Shown one piece after another: positions 33,846 through 47,923 of a stretch of DNA of 64,000 bases. The notes below the pieces were generated by a model. The model was not told the origin of the DNA, searched no databases, and saw nothing but the letters and a program-made list of their open reading frames with translations. The number at the start of each line of letters is the position of its first letter. The stretch's first letter is position 1. This DNA comes from Haloplanus salinus (GTDB lineage: Archaea; Halobacteriota; Halobacteria; Halobacteriales; Haloferacaceae). The stretch spans positions 2,360,113 through 2,424,112 of the forward strand of contig NZ_QPHM01000001.1 of the NCBI RefSeq assembly GCF_003336245.1, given 5' to 3'. The position numbers were made by a program, and so were the translations under genes.

Positions 33846-35026
33846 CGACCCCGGTCCCGCCGCACCGTCTCGCCCGGGTCGGTGCGTGCGCCCGCCCCGA
33901 GGACGACGCCCGCGTTCAGCGCCGTGTCGATGCCCGTCTTCACCGCGTCGCCACAGACGACGCCGAACTTGCGTCGTCCCGTCGATGTCGACTCGCCTTT
34001 CACCCGGACGCGCACGGCCGCGTCGTCGTGACGGAGGTTGGCGACGGTCGTGCCGGCGCCGAAGTTCACGTCGCGCCCGAGGACGCTGTCGCCGACGTAG
34101 GAGAGGTGGCCGACCGTCGCGCCCGCCATCAACACGCTGTTTTTCACCTCGACGGCGTGACCGACGCTCGCCCCCTCGCCGACCACCGTCGCGCCGCGGA
34201 CGTAGGCGTTCGGGCCGACGCTCGCGCCCGCCCGGACGAGCGCCGGCCCTTCGATCACGACGCCGGCGTCCACCGTCGCGCCCGCCTCGACGACGACCGA
34301 CCCGCGCAGGTCGGCGTCGGGGTGTACGTCGCCGTCGATCCGGCGCTCCATCTCGCCCAGCTTCCACTCGTTGGCGGCGAGGAGGTCCCACGGCCGCCCC
34401 ACGTCCAGCCACCGGTCGACGGCGACGGCGCGCACGTCGGCGGCGTCGCAGGCACGTTCCAGCACGTCCGTGAGTTCGTACTCGCCGCGGTCGCTCTCGC
34501 CCACGTCCAGCCAGTTCCGCGCCGCCGTGGGGAAGACGTACGCGCCGGCGTTGACGAGGGTCGACGCGGGAGTCGCGGGCTTCTCGACGACGCTCCGAAC
34601 GTGACCGTCCGCGTCGGTCTCCAACACCCCGTAGTTCTCCGGGTCGTCGACCCGGCACGCGCCGACGGCGGGGCCGGCGTCGTAGAGGGCGGCGAGTGAG
34701 CCGCGGTCGTAGAGCACGTCGCCGTTCAGGACCGCGAAGGGCGCGTCGTCGAGTTCGCCGCGCGCGGCCCGCACCGCGTCGGCTGTGCCGCGTTGGCGGT
34801 CCTGGGTGACGAACTCGACGGCCTCGCGGTCGCCGAGGGCGCCGCGCACCGCGTCCGCAGCGTAGCCGACGACGACGACGATACGGCTCGCTCCGGCCGC
34901 CGTCGCGGTGTCGACGACGTGTTCGACGAGCGTCCGGTCCGCGACGGGGAGGGTCGGTTTCGGCCGACGGTCGGTGAGCGGACGCATCCGCGTCCCCTCG
35001 CCGGCCGCGAGCACGACGGTCTGCAT
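33842..35026 (-). CDS. Bifunctional sugar-1-phosphate nucleotidyltransferase/acetyltransferase (GlmU-like)
   Basis: 394 residues. It starts MQTVVLAAGEGTRMRPLTDR, with KPTLPVADRTLVEHVVDT and FAVLNGDVLYDRGSLAAL near 95. From about residue 240 it has many hexapeptide repeats (VDAGVVIEGPALVRAGASVG) forming a left-handed beta-helix, ending in the acetyltransferase-type GAGTTVANLRHDD and KTGIDTALNAGVVLGAG. It probably makes UDP-GlcNAc. A second, related enzyme is at 37891-39084. Hairpin element 2 lies just upstream of its start. Confidence 0.88.
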   Translation of the reverse strand: MQTVVLAAGEGTRMRPLTDRRPKPTLPVADRTLVEHVVDTATAAGASRIVVVVGYAADAVRGALGDREAVEFVTQDRQRGTADAVRAARGELDDAPFAVLNGDVLYDRGSLAALYDAGPAVGACRVDDPENYGVLETDADGHVRSVVEKPATPASTLVNAGAYVFPTAARNWLDVGESDRGEYELTDVLERACDAADVRAVAVDRWLDVGRPWDLLAANEWKLGEMERRIDGDVHPDADLRGSVVVEAGATVDAGVVIEGPALVRAGASVGPNAYVRGATVVGEGASVGHAVEVKNSVLMAGATVGHLSYVGDSVLGRDVNFGAGTTVANLRHDDAAVRVRVKGESTSTGRRKFGVVCGDAVKTGIDTALNAGVVLGAGARTDPGETVRRDRGR

Positions 35027-35071
35027 AGTGGGGCCACGGCGAGCGCCGACAAAGCCGTTGTCCCTACTTTA

Positions 35072-35122
35072 GGGATTATCGGAAGTCATCAGAGATTCTC
35101 GCCGGGACGGTCCGGCGAGAAT

Positions 35123-35145
<23 letters not shown>
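35072..35145. repeat. Palindromic hairpin element 2, overlapping the 3' end of a gene
   Basis: Outer arms GGGATTATCGGAA (35072-35084) and TTCCGATAATCCC (35133-35145); inner arms AGATTCTCGCCGG (35093-35105) and CCGGCGAGAATCT (35112-35124); 6-nt loop. The internal loops hold AAGTCATCA (35083-35091) and ACAGTTC (35129-35135), identical to element 1, in the same order and orientation. The minus-strand gene's last codons and TAG stop lie inside the right half. It separates that gene from the GlmU-like gene downstream on the same strand. Confidence 0.85.
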
Positions 35146-36007
<862 letters not shown>

Positions 36008-36088
36008 CACGTTCGGTACGGGGCGGCCGATTAAGTGGGTTCCGTCGGCACCGGCGTCGGCATCGTGATCCGACGGGGCACCGCCCGC

Positions 36089-37891
36089 TCACTCCACGGT
36101 CACGCTTTTGGCCAGGTTCCGGGGCTTGTCGATGGCCCGCTCCAGCCGCGCGGCCATGTGGTAGGCGACGAGCTGGAGCTGGACGTTCGCCAAGAGCGGC
36201 GCCAGCCGCTCGTCGGTCCGCGGAATCTCCAGAACGTGATCGGCGTACCGACCGGCTTCGGCGGCGCCGTCGGTGACGACGACCACCGGTGCGTCCCGCG
36301 CCTCGACTTCCTTGACGTTGCCGAGCGTCTTGCGGGCCGCCTCGCCGTCGCCCGTGATCACCGCGAAGACGGGTGTGTTCGACGTGACGAGCGCCAGGGG
36401 CCCGTGTTTCAACTCGCCCGCCGCGAACCCCTCGGCGTGTTCGTAGGTGATCTCCTTGAACTTCAGGGCGCCCTCCAGCGCGACGGGGTAGTCGAGGCCG
36501 CGGCCGAGGAAAAAGAAGGCGGTGGCGTCGACGAACTCCTCGACGACCGCCGCGGCGGTCGACCCGTCGAGGACCGCCTGCACGTCGCTCGGCACGCCCC
36601 GAAGCCCGTCGATCAGGTCGCGCCGCCGGTCGACGCCCCGGCCCGCCAACCGGGCGGTGAGCAGGTTCACCCCCACGAGCTGTGAGGAGAACGTCTTGGT
36701 CGCGGCGACGCCGATCTCCGGCCCGGCGCGGATGTAGACGACGTGGTCGCTCTCGCGGGCGGCGGTGCTGCCGACGACGTTCGTGAGCGCGAGCGTCTCG
36801 GCACCCCGACCCCCTGCCTCGCGGAGCGCGCTCAGCGTATCCGCCGTCTCGCCGCTTTGGGTCACCCCGACCACGAGGTCGGCCCCCGACACCGGCGCCG
36901 GCGCCGTCGCGTACTCGTGGGCGTAGTAGGCGTTGGCCGGGATGCCGGCCGCTCGCAGGAGCCGGGCCCCGTAGAGGGCGGCGTGATACGAGGTGCCACA
37001 GGCGACGAACTGCACCGTCTCCGGGGCGCCCACATCGTCGAGTTCCTCGACCGTGATCCGGCCGTCGAGTTCGTCCACCCGTCCGCTGATGCACTGTCGG
37101 AGCGAGACGGGTTGCTCGTGAATCTCTTTCAGCATGTAGTGGTCGTAGCCGCTCTTACCGGTCTGTTCGGCCTCCCACTCGACCGTGCGGACCTCCTTCT
37201 CGACGGCCGCGCCGTCGGCGTCGGTGACGGTCCACCCGTCGGCGTCGAGGCGGACGAACTCGTCGTCGTCGAGGTAGACCACGTCGCGGGTGCGCTGCAA
37301 GAATGCGGGCACGTCGCTGGCGACGAACGACTCGCCCTCGCCCACCCCGAGGACGAGCGGCGAGTCGTGGCGCACGGCGAAGAGGGCGTCCGTCCCCGCG
37401 ACGACGACGGCGAGGGCGTAACTCCCGTCGAGTCGGTCGGCCGCCGCCCGCACCGCCGCCTCGGGGGCGAGCCCCCCGCGGAGTTCGCGGGCGATCAGGT
37501 GGGGGACGACCTCCGTGTCCGTCTCCGAGGCGAAGGTCACGCCCGCCCGTTCGAGTTCGTCACGGAGTTCGCGGTAGTTCTCGATGATGCCGTTGTGGAC
37601 GACGGCGACGCGGCCACGCTCGTCCGTGTGGGGGTGGGCGTTGTCGTCCGTCGGCGGCCCGTGCGTGCTCCAGCGGGTGTGGGCGATACCGACCGGACCG
37701 GAGACGGTGGCGTCGTGGAGGGCGGCCTCCAGCGCGTCGAGTTGGCCCGCGCGTTTCTCGACGCGGAGGCCGTCGCCGCCGACGGCGACGCCCGCGGAGT
37801 CGTAGCCGCGGTACTCAAGGTTCGAGAGGCCATCGAGCAGGACCGAGAGCGTCTCGTCGGCGTCACCGACGTAGCCGATGATGCCACACAT
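36089..37891 (-). CDS. glmS: Glutamine-fructose-6-phosphate aminotransferase (isomerizing)
   Basis: 600 residues, standard GlmS length. The N-terminal class II amidotransferase starts MCGIIGYVGDADETLSVLLD with catalytic Cys2, followed by HTRWSTHG and HNGIIENY. Two SIS domains follow (FVACGTSYHAALYGARLL near 290; FFFLGRGLDYPVALEGALK near 455), and the C-terminus DKPRNLAKSVTVE is the classic GlmS end. It converts fructose-6-phosphate plus glutamine to glucosamine-6-phosphate. The gene overlaps its upstream neighbour's stop by 1 bp (TGATG), so the two are cotranscribed. Confidence 0.98.
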   Translation of the reverse strand: MCGIIGYVGDADETLSVLLDGLSNLEYRGYDSAGVAVGGDGLRVEKRAGQLDALEAALHDATVSGPVGIAHTRWSTHGPPTDDNAHPHTDERGRVAVVHNGIIENYRELRDELERAGVTFASETDTEVVPHLIARELRGGLAPEAAVRAAADRLDGSYALAVVVAGTDALFAVRHDSPLVLGVGEGESFVASDVPAFLQRTRDVVYLDDDEFVRLDADGWTVTDADGAAVEKEVRTVEWEAEQTGKSGYDHYMLKEIHEQPVSLRQCISGRVDELDGRITVEELDDVGAPETVQFVACGTSYHAALYGARLLRAAGIPANAYYAHEYATAPAPVSGADLVVGVTQSGETADTLSALREAGGRGAETLALTNVVGSTAARESDHVVYIRAGPEIGVAATKTFSSQLVGVNLLTARLAGRGVDRRRDLIDGLRGVPSDVQAVLDGSTAAAVVEEFVDATAFFFLGRGLDYPVALEGALKFKEITYEHAEGFAAGELKHGPLALVTSNTPVFAVITGDGEAARKTLGNVKEVEARDAPVVVVTDGAAEAGRYADHVLEIPRTDERLAPLLANVQLQLVAYHMAARLERAIDKPRNLAKSVTVE

Positions 37892-39084
37892 CAGCGCCGC
37901 ACCTCCGCGCTCTCTGGGACGACGCCGTCGGCGTACGCCCCGGTTGCGACGCGCGCGTCCGGCCCGATCAGGGTGCCGGGCGCGACGGTGGCGCCGCCCT
38001 CGACCGTCGCGCGGTCGGCGGCGATACAGCCGAGTCGCCGCCCCTCGTGGACCGTCGTCCCCACGCGCACGTCGGCTTCACCGCCCGGAATCGCCGCCCC
38101 GGGGCCGACGGTCACGCCCTGGCCGGTCACCGCGTCGACCACCGTCGCGTTCGCCCCGACGCGGGTGTCGATGTCGAGGACCGACGCCTCGACGACGGCG
38201 CCGGCGTCGACGGTCGTGTTCCGGCCGAGCGCGGTGTCGGGGCCGACGACGGCGCTGGGGCCGATGGCCGCGTCGGGGCCGACGACGACCGGCGCTCGGA
38301 GCGTGGCGTCGTCGTGGACGCTCGCCGTCTCGTCGACGTAGACGCCCCGCGAGCGTTCGGGTTCGTCGACGTGCCCGACGGCCAGCAGGTCGCGCGCGAC
38401 CGTCAGCAGGTCCCACGGATACGTCGCTGTCGACCACAGCCCCTCGATCCGAACGCCCCGAACGGCGTTGCCCCCGCGGATCTGATCCGCGATGGCGTCG
38501 GTCAGATAGAGTTCGCCCGCCCGCCGCCCCGTCGACTCGATGTCGGCGAAGAGGGAGGGACCGCAGGCGTAGATGCCGGCGTTCAAGAGGCGGTAGGAGT
38601 CGTCGTCCGGGCGCTCGACGAGTTCGACGATCCGGTCGCCGTCGAGGCTGACGGCGCCGTACTCGGCCGCCCGGTCGCTCTCGACGACGCCGAGCGTCGC
38701 CGCGTCGGTCGCCGAGTGGGCGTCCATCACCGCCTCGACCATCCCGGCGGTCACCACCTCGTCGCCGTTGACGACGAGGAAGTCCGCGTCGATGGCGTCG
38801 CGGGCCTGCAGAACCGCGTGACCGGTGCCCAACTGCTTCTCCTGGACGTGGTAGGTGACGGTGCGGCCGCGATACGTCGGGCCGACGTACTCCTGCACCC
38901 GGTCGCGCTGGTAGCCGACGACGAGGTGAAGGTCGTCGACGCCGGCGTCGACCAAGGCGTCGAGAACGTACGAGAGGATCGGTCGGTTCGCGGCCGGTAG
39001 CAACGGCTTCGGCCGGTGTTTCGTCAACGGCCGGAGCCGCGTCCCTTCCCCGGCCGCGAGCACTACCGCGGAGTCGAGTCGCAT
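37891..39084 (-). CDS. Bifunctional sugar-1-phosphate nucleotidyltransferase/acetyltransferase (GlmU-like)
   Basis: 397 residues. It starts MRLDSAVVLAAGEGTRLRPL, followed by KHRPKPLLPAANRPILSYV and FLVVNGDEVVTAGMVEAV near 97. Residues 245-397 are hexapeptide repeats of a beta-helix (VVGPDAAIGPSAVVGPD). Paralogue of the 33842 gene; it lies directly upstream of glmS with a 1-bp stop/start overlap, so it most likely makes UDP-GlcNAc from the GlmS pathway. The start is set by a minus-strand TATA 24-30 nt upstream. Confidence 0.88.
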   Translation of the reverse strand: MRLDSAVVLAAGEGTRLRPLTKHRPKPLLPAANRPILSYVLDALVDAGVDDLHLVVGYQRDRVQEYVGPTYRGRTVTYHVQEKQLGTGHAVLQARDAIDADFLVVNGDEVVTAGMVEAVMDAHSATDAATLGVVESDRAAEYGAVSLDGDRIVELVERPDDDSYRLLNAGIYACGPSLFADIESTGRRAGELYLTDAIADQIRGGNAVRGVRIEGLWSTATYPWDLLTVARDLLAVGHVDEPERSRGVYVDETASVHDDATLRAPVVVGPDAAIGPSAVVGPDTALGRNTTVDAGAVVEASVLDIDTRVGANATVVDAVTGQGVTVGPGAAIPGGEADVRVGTTVHEGRRLGCIAADRATVEGGATVAPGTLIGPDARVATGAYADGVVPESAEVRR

Positions 39085-39107
39085 GGACCTGTATTCGCAA
39101 TGACGAC

Positions 39108-39114
39108 TAATAAG
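39108..39114 (-). promoter_or_regulatory. TATA box of the glmU-like/glmS operon
   Basis: Minus-strand CTTATTA, 24-30 nt before the ATG at 39084. Confidence 0.65.
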
Positions 39115-39148
39115 CCTCCGTGCGTCCCGGCCCCGCCGATCCGAACCC

Positions 39149-39155
39149 TCTTTAC
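39149..39155 (+). promoter_or_regulatory. TATA box of the UDP-glucose dehydrogenase gene
   Basis: CTTTACT, with an upstream CCGAACC element, lies 25-31 nt before the ATG at 39180. Confidence 0.6.
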
Positions 39156-39179
39156 TCCGGCACCCGCCAACGCTACAGC

Positions 39180-41894
39180 ATGAAGATCGGGATCGTCGGG
39201 AGCGGGTACGTGGGAACGACAATCGCGGCCTGTTTCGCCGACCTCGGCCACGAGGTCACGAACGTCGACGTCGACGAGTCGGTCGTCGCGGCGCTGAACG
39301 ACGGCGAGGCGCCGATCTCCGAACCCGGCCTCGGCGACTTGCTCGACCGCTACGCCGGGGAGACGCTCCACGCGACGACCGAGTACGAGGCCTTCGTCGA
39401 CTTCGCTCCCGACGTGATCTTCCTCGCGCTCCCAACGCCCGCAACGGAGGACGGGAGCATCGACACCGCGATAGTGGAGGCCGGCGCCGAATCCCTCGGC
39501 CGCGTCCTGGCCGACGTCGACGGCTACCCGACCGTCGTCGTCAAGAGTACCGTCGTCCCCGGGACGACCGAGGACGTCGTCGGCCCGATCCTCGAACGCG
39601 AGTCCGGCGGCGAGGTCGGCGTCGACTTCGGCCTCGCCATGAACCCCGAGTTCCTGCGGGAGGGTAGCGCCGTCGACGACTTCACCGATCCCGACAAACT
39701 CGTCTTCGGGACGAGCGACGACCGCAGCCGCGAGGCGCTCGACGCGGTGTACGAACCCCTCACCGACGGCGCCGACGTCCCCGTCGTCCACACCGGGCTC
39801 CGCGAGGCCGAGATGATCAAGTACGCCAACAACGCCTTCCTCGCCGCGAAGGTGAGCCTCATCAACGAACTCGGGAACATCTGCAAGGCGTACGGGGTCG
39901 ACGCCTACGAGGTGGCCGACGCAATCGGCCTCGACGACCGCATCGGCGAGCGTTTCCTCCGCAGCGGCGTCGGCTGGGGCGGGAGCTGTCTCACTGGCGA
40001 CCAGCGCGTCTTGGCGAAAGATGACGACGGGACGACGCTCCTTTCGCTGGCCGACTTTTTCGACCGGTACGTAGCCGATGGATCGGTGGATGGCGTTTCG
40101 GTGCTCAGTTATGCGGAGGGGGATGTCGAATTCAAACCGGTGGTGGCTGCGACCTGCCGCCCATACGAGGGGATCTTACACACTATCGAAACGAGCATGA
40201 ACAAGAAGGTGACCGCCACTCACGATCATCCCATGGTCGTCGTCGAGGGCGAATCCACGGTCGTTCGACAGGCGCAGACTATCGACGAAGGCGACGCCCT
40301 TCCCGTCCAGACCGGCTTACCGGTCGATCCGGTCGGATCGTTCGATCTCATCGACCTCGTCGAGGCATCGTCCGTTATTGACGACGGCTCGGTGTATCTC
40401 AACCCGTCGTTCGAGATGAGTTCCCTCGCGGAACGGTTCCACGACTGCCTCGACGAGTACAACGGCCGGTACGACTACGACAGAGTCCACGAGTTCATCC
40501 GGAACGACTACATCCCGCTCGATGTCTTTCTCGAATTCGAGGACCGCCTTCCACTCGATCGGAACGAGGTCGCCCTGTATACGACCGTCGGCGGTGGACA
40601 GACGTACGTGCCCGCGATCATCCACGCGGATGAGCGATTCTGGCGGTTCATCGGCTACTACCTCAGTGAAGGGCATATCAACACCGACGATTCGGGCAAC
40701 GGATCGGCCCCTCGGAAGCGTGTCTTTCTGAGCTTTCATCCGACCGACGAGCAGGAGTACGTCTCGGATGTCGAGTCCTACCTCGGCGAAATCGGAATCC
40801 GATACCGGACGGATACACAAGAGACGGCAACCCACGTCGAGATTTCGAGCCGTGTGTTCGCACACTTCCTCGAACGACTCGGCTGTGGGACGGGCTCGTA
40901 CTCCGCACGGATTCCCGAGCCGGCATATCGGGAGACAGATGCGAACCGACGGGCGCTCTTGTCGGGGCTATTCCGAGGTGACGGTTACATCGAGTACACG
41001 AACCACTCGAACGCCGTGGTCTACGACTACGGTTCGGTTAGCGAGGAGCTGATCCAAGGGATGCAGTTCCTCTTACACGGTCTCGGAATCGTCCCGAGCT
41101 ACAAAGCCTCACAGTCCGAGAAATCGACGCGACCAGCCCACTTCCTCCGGATAAGTTCGGAACGACAGATCGCCGAGTTGTCCGGGATGTTTCTCCCGGA
41201 CGAGCAGGAGCGGATCGAGCAACGACTCGCGAGTTACGACCGGAACGTCGCTCCGACCGGTTACACCGATGGGGGACGACATACGACCGTGAGTGTGAAC
41301 GAGGTCACTACACAAGAGACGGCTGTCGATGTCTACTCCCTCGAAGTCGCGGACAACCACACGTTCGTGACGACCGACGGCCTCGTCGTTCACAACTGCT
41401 TCCCGAAAGACGTAAACGCCATCGTCGCCGCCGCCCGCGAGGCGGGGTACGACCCGCAACTCCTGCAGGCTGCCATCGACGTGAACGACCGTCAGCCCGA
41501 GCGGATGCTCGATCTGATGGACGACCACGTCGACGTCGAGGGAAAGCGCGTCGCCGTCCTCGGCCTCGCATTTAAACCCGGCACCGACGACATCCGCAAC
41601 TCGCGGGCCATCCCGATCATCGAGGGCCTACAGGAGCGCGGCGCGGAAGTCGCCGCCTACGACCCCAACGACGGCGCGAGGGCCGCGATGCGCGAGCGGT
41701 TCCCCGGCGTCGAGTATCCCGCCGGCCCGTCGCCGACGCTCTCCGGCGCCAACGCAGCCCTGATCGTCACCGACTGGCCGGAGTTCGGCGACCTCGACTC
41801 CGAGTTTGATCTGCTGTCGAACGCGGTCGTGATCGACGGACGGCGGATCGTCGAGCGCCGAGAGGGACTCACGTACGAAGGGCTGACCTGGTGA
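39180..41894 (+). CDS. aglM: UDP-glucose 6-dehydrogenase (AglM) containing an intein
   Basis: 904 codons. The extein parts (residues 1-269 and 740-904, 434 residues) form a normal UDP-glucose/GDP-mannose dehydrogenase: NAD site MKIGIVGSGYVGTTIAACF, the middle domain AEMIKYANNAFLAAKVS, and the C-terminal VAVLGLAFKPGTDDIRNSRA. It oxidises UDP-glucose to UDP-glucuronate for the N-glycan and for the UXS-type enzyme. The catalytic cysteine motif GGSCFPKD is split exactly before the cysteine by a 470-residue intein, so the enzyme is inactive until spliced. Confidence 0.95.
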   Translation: MKIGIVGSGYVGTTIAACFADLGHEVTNVDVDESVVAALNDGEAPISEPGLGDLLDRYAGETLHATTEYEAFVDFAPDVIFLALPTPATEDGSIDTAIVEAGAESLGRVLADVDGYPTVVVKSTVVPGTTEDVVGPILERESGGEVGVDFGLAMNPEFLREGSAVDDFTDPDKLVFGTSDDRSREALDAVYEPLTDGADVPVVHTGLREAEMIKYANNAFLAAKVSLINELGNICKAYGVDAYEVADAIGLDDRIGERFLRSGVGWGGSCLTGDQRVLAKDDDGTTLLSLADFFDRYVADGSVDGVSVLSYAEGDVEFKPVVAATCRPYEGILHTIETSMNKKVTATHDHPMVVVEGESTVVRQAQTIDEGDALPVQTGLPVDPVGSFDLIDLVEASSVIDDGSVYLNPSFEMSSLAERFHDCLDEYNGRYDYDRVHEFIRNDYIPLDVFLEFEDRLPLDRNEVALYTTVGGGQTYVPAIIHADERFWRFIGYYLSEGHINTDDSGNGSAPRKRVFLSFHPTDEQEYVSDVESYLGEIGIRYRTDTQETATHVEISSRVFAHFLERLGCGTGSYSARIPEPAYRETDANRRALLSGLFRGDGYIEYTNHSNAVVYDYGSVSEELIQGMQFLLHGLGIVPSYKASQSEKSTRPAHFLRISSERQIAELSGMFLPDEQERIEQRLASYDRNVAPTGYTDGGRHTTVSVNEVTTQETAVDVYSLEVADNHTFVTTDGLVVHNCFPKDVNAIVAAAREAGYDPQLLQAAIDVNDRQPERMLDLMDDHVDVEGKRVAVLGLAFKPGTDDIRNSRAIPIIEGLQERGAEVAAYDPNDGARAAMRERFPGVEYPAGPSPTLSGANAALIVTDWPEFGDLDSEFDLLSNAVVIDGRRIVERREGLTYEGLTW
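39987..41396 (+). other. Intein with LAGLIDADG homing endonuclease
   Basis: Residues 270-739 of the precursor. It begins CLTGDQRVL (splicing Cys1). Block B is VTATHDHPMVV with the T-x2-H pattern. Endonuclease blocks are RFIGYYLSEGHI (about residue 492) and LLSGLFRGDGYIEY (about 600). Block F is VDVYSLEVADNHTFVTTDGL and block G is VVHN followed by the extein Cys. All splicing residues (Cys1, His, terminal HN, Cys+1) are present. Both endonuclease motifs keep an acidic residue, so homing may still work. GC and codon bias are lower than in the exteins. Confidence 0.95.
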
Positions 41895-41912
41895 GGAACG
41901 CCCCACGCTCCC

Positions 41913-42155
41913 TCACCGATCCCGGGGAGAAGCCGTGTCCAGCCCGAGCAGCCGGTGGATGGGACACTTCCGCGTGTAGCCGGTTACGAGCAGCACCGCG
42001 CCGAGCAACACGAACACCAGCGCCAGCAGCGCCTGCGGGACGGGCCCCACGGCGACGCGCATCAGTCCGGCGTAGCCGGCGACACCCACCACGAGAAGCA
42101 CCGCGCCGACGACGAGCCGGCCGATTCGGTCGTAGCCGCCCACGTTCTCGTTCAT
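41913..42155 (-). CDS. DUF2892 family small membrane protein
   Basis: 80 residues with two hydrophobic helices (IGRLVVGAVLLVVGVAGYAG and LALVFVLLGAVLLVTGYTR). The N-terminus MNENVGGYDRIGRL and the C-terminal KCPIHRLLGLDT are the DUF2892 (YgaP membrane-part) hallmarks. Function unknown; some members are fused to or sit beside rhodanese domains. Convergent with aglM, 18 bp between stops. Confidence 0.85.
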   Translation of the reverse strand: MNENVGGYDRIGRLVVGAVLLVVGVAGYAGLMRVAVGPVPQALLALVFVLLGAVLLVTGYTRKCPIHRLLGLDTASPRDR

Positions 42156-42396
42156 CTGGCCTTCACCGACAACATCTTGATCGTTTGAAAAGATAATTCA
42201 CCCGGACGGTTCTCAATTGCCGGGAGTCCGGGGGCAGGGGGTGCGGTGACCCGGCCGCCGATTACGGAAGTGCGAGGAGAAAGCCCCGTGCTTTAGCGCG
42301 GGGATGAATCCGACAGTCGATGACACGAACCACCGACCATAGCGCGCCAGATATTCCACCAGATACGTAATGATAGCATGTCCAATTACAAATGTA

Positions 42397-46917
<4,521 letters not shown>

Positions 46918-46985
46918 ACCCGACCCAATCTCCGCGCGCATATCAAAACGGTGGTCGCGTGGTCACGGGGACACCGACCGCCGCG

Positions 46986-47705
46986 TCAGGCGTCGTCGCA
47001 CGTCTCCACCTCGAGGGCGGCGGCCAAAACGTTCCGCAGGGCCGAGCGGAGATGCTGCGAGAACGTCGCGCTCGAAATGCCGAGCTTTTCGGCGACCTCT
47101 TCGCCGGTGTGTGCCCGTGGCCGCTCGAAGTAGCCACAGCGGTAGGCCGTCCGGAGCACTTCCCACTGCCGGTCGGTCACCCCTTCACGGAGGATCTGCC
47201 GGACCCCCCAGGGGGAGAACGACGGCATCGACACGTCGAGTTGCCGGTGAGCGACGAGGTTCGCGCTCGGATGCGTCTCGAGGACGGCGCCGATCACTTC
47301 CGTGGAGTCGGTGTCCCGCGGCACCTGTGCGGTCACGCGGCCGGCGCCGTCGGTCGCCGCGACCGACTCGGGAATGCCGCCCGCGCCTTCGATCGTCTCG
47401 ACGATGCAGTGCCCCGAGACGGACACCCGAAACAGGACGCCGTTCCGCCCCTCGTGGACGACGCTAGCGGAGTCGATCCCGGTGGCGACGTCCGCGTACT
47501 CCCGGATGGCCGTCCGTGAGCACTCCCGCCCGGAGAAAAACTCGATCAGCGTCCCGTCCGCGAGGCGAATCATCTCCTCGAGCTGGACCCGACAGGACTC
47601 CGCTTCCGACAGCCCGACGAAGAAGTACGCCGGATCGGTAATCTCGAACTCGACTTCGATGAGTCCGTCCGCAGTACGGTCGGTGGGTTGTGATGTCGAC
47701 GACAT
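46986..47705 (-). CDS. Bat-type transcriptional regulator (HTH_10, bacterio-opsin activator family)
   Basis: 239 residues. An N-terminal sensor-like alpha/beta domain (LIEVEFEITDPAYFFVGLS) is followed by a C-terminal HTH_10: GVTDRQWEVLRTAYRCGYFE (about residue 175) and TGEEVAEKLGISSATFSQHL (about 200). Such proteins regulate light-, oxygen- or metabolism-linked genes. Small ligand not predictable. The start at 47705 (MSSTSQPTDR) is the first plausible ATG. Divergent from a much larger bat-type regulator with 218 bp between starts. Confidence 0.85.
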   Translation of the reverse strand: MSSTSQPTDRTADGLIEVEFEITDPAYFFVGLSEAESCRVQLEEMIRLADGTLIEFFSGRECSRTAIREYADVATGIDSASVVHEGRNGVLFRVSVSGHCIVETIEGAGGIPESVAATDGAGRVTAQVPRDTDSTEVIGAVLETHPSANLVAHRQLDVSMPSFSPWGVRQILREGVTDRQWEVLRTAYRCGYFERPRAHTGEEVAEKLGISSATFSQHLRSALRNVLAAALEVETCDDA

Positions 47706-47894
47706 GGGTAGTGGCTCGGGGACTGTGGCCGCGGGCGCCGTGCGTTCGTCGCGTTCGGCGCCGACGGTCAAGTGGCCGATGGCAAATGCTTTAGTGTCGC
47801 TCTCGCTCTCGCCCGGACTCCAACCCGGACTGCCGTCCGCACCGCCGGTTCCGCACGGTCCAGCGTCGCCTATCCGTTCTGTTGACGGCGGTAT

Positions 47895-47900
47895 CTTATG
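47895..47900 (+). promoter_or_regulatory. TATA box of the PAS/GAF bat-type regulator
   Basis: CTTATG, 24-29 nt before the ATG at 47924. Confidence 0.5.
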
Positions 47901-47923
47901 TGCTTCGGGGGACACGTGGGTGT

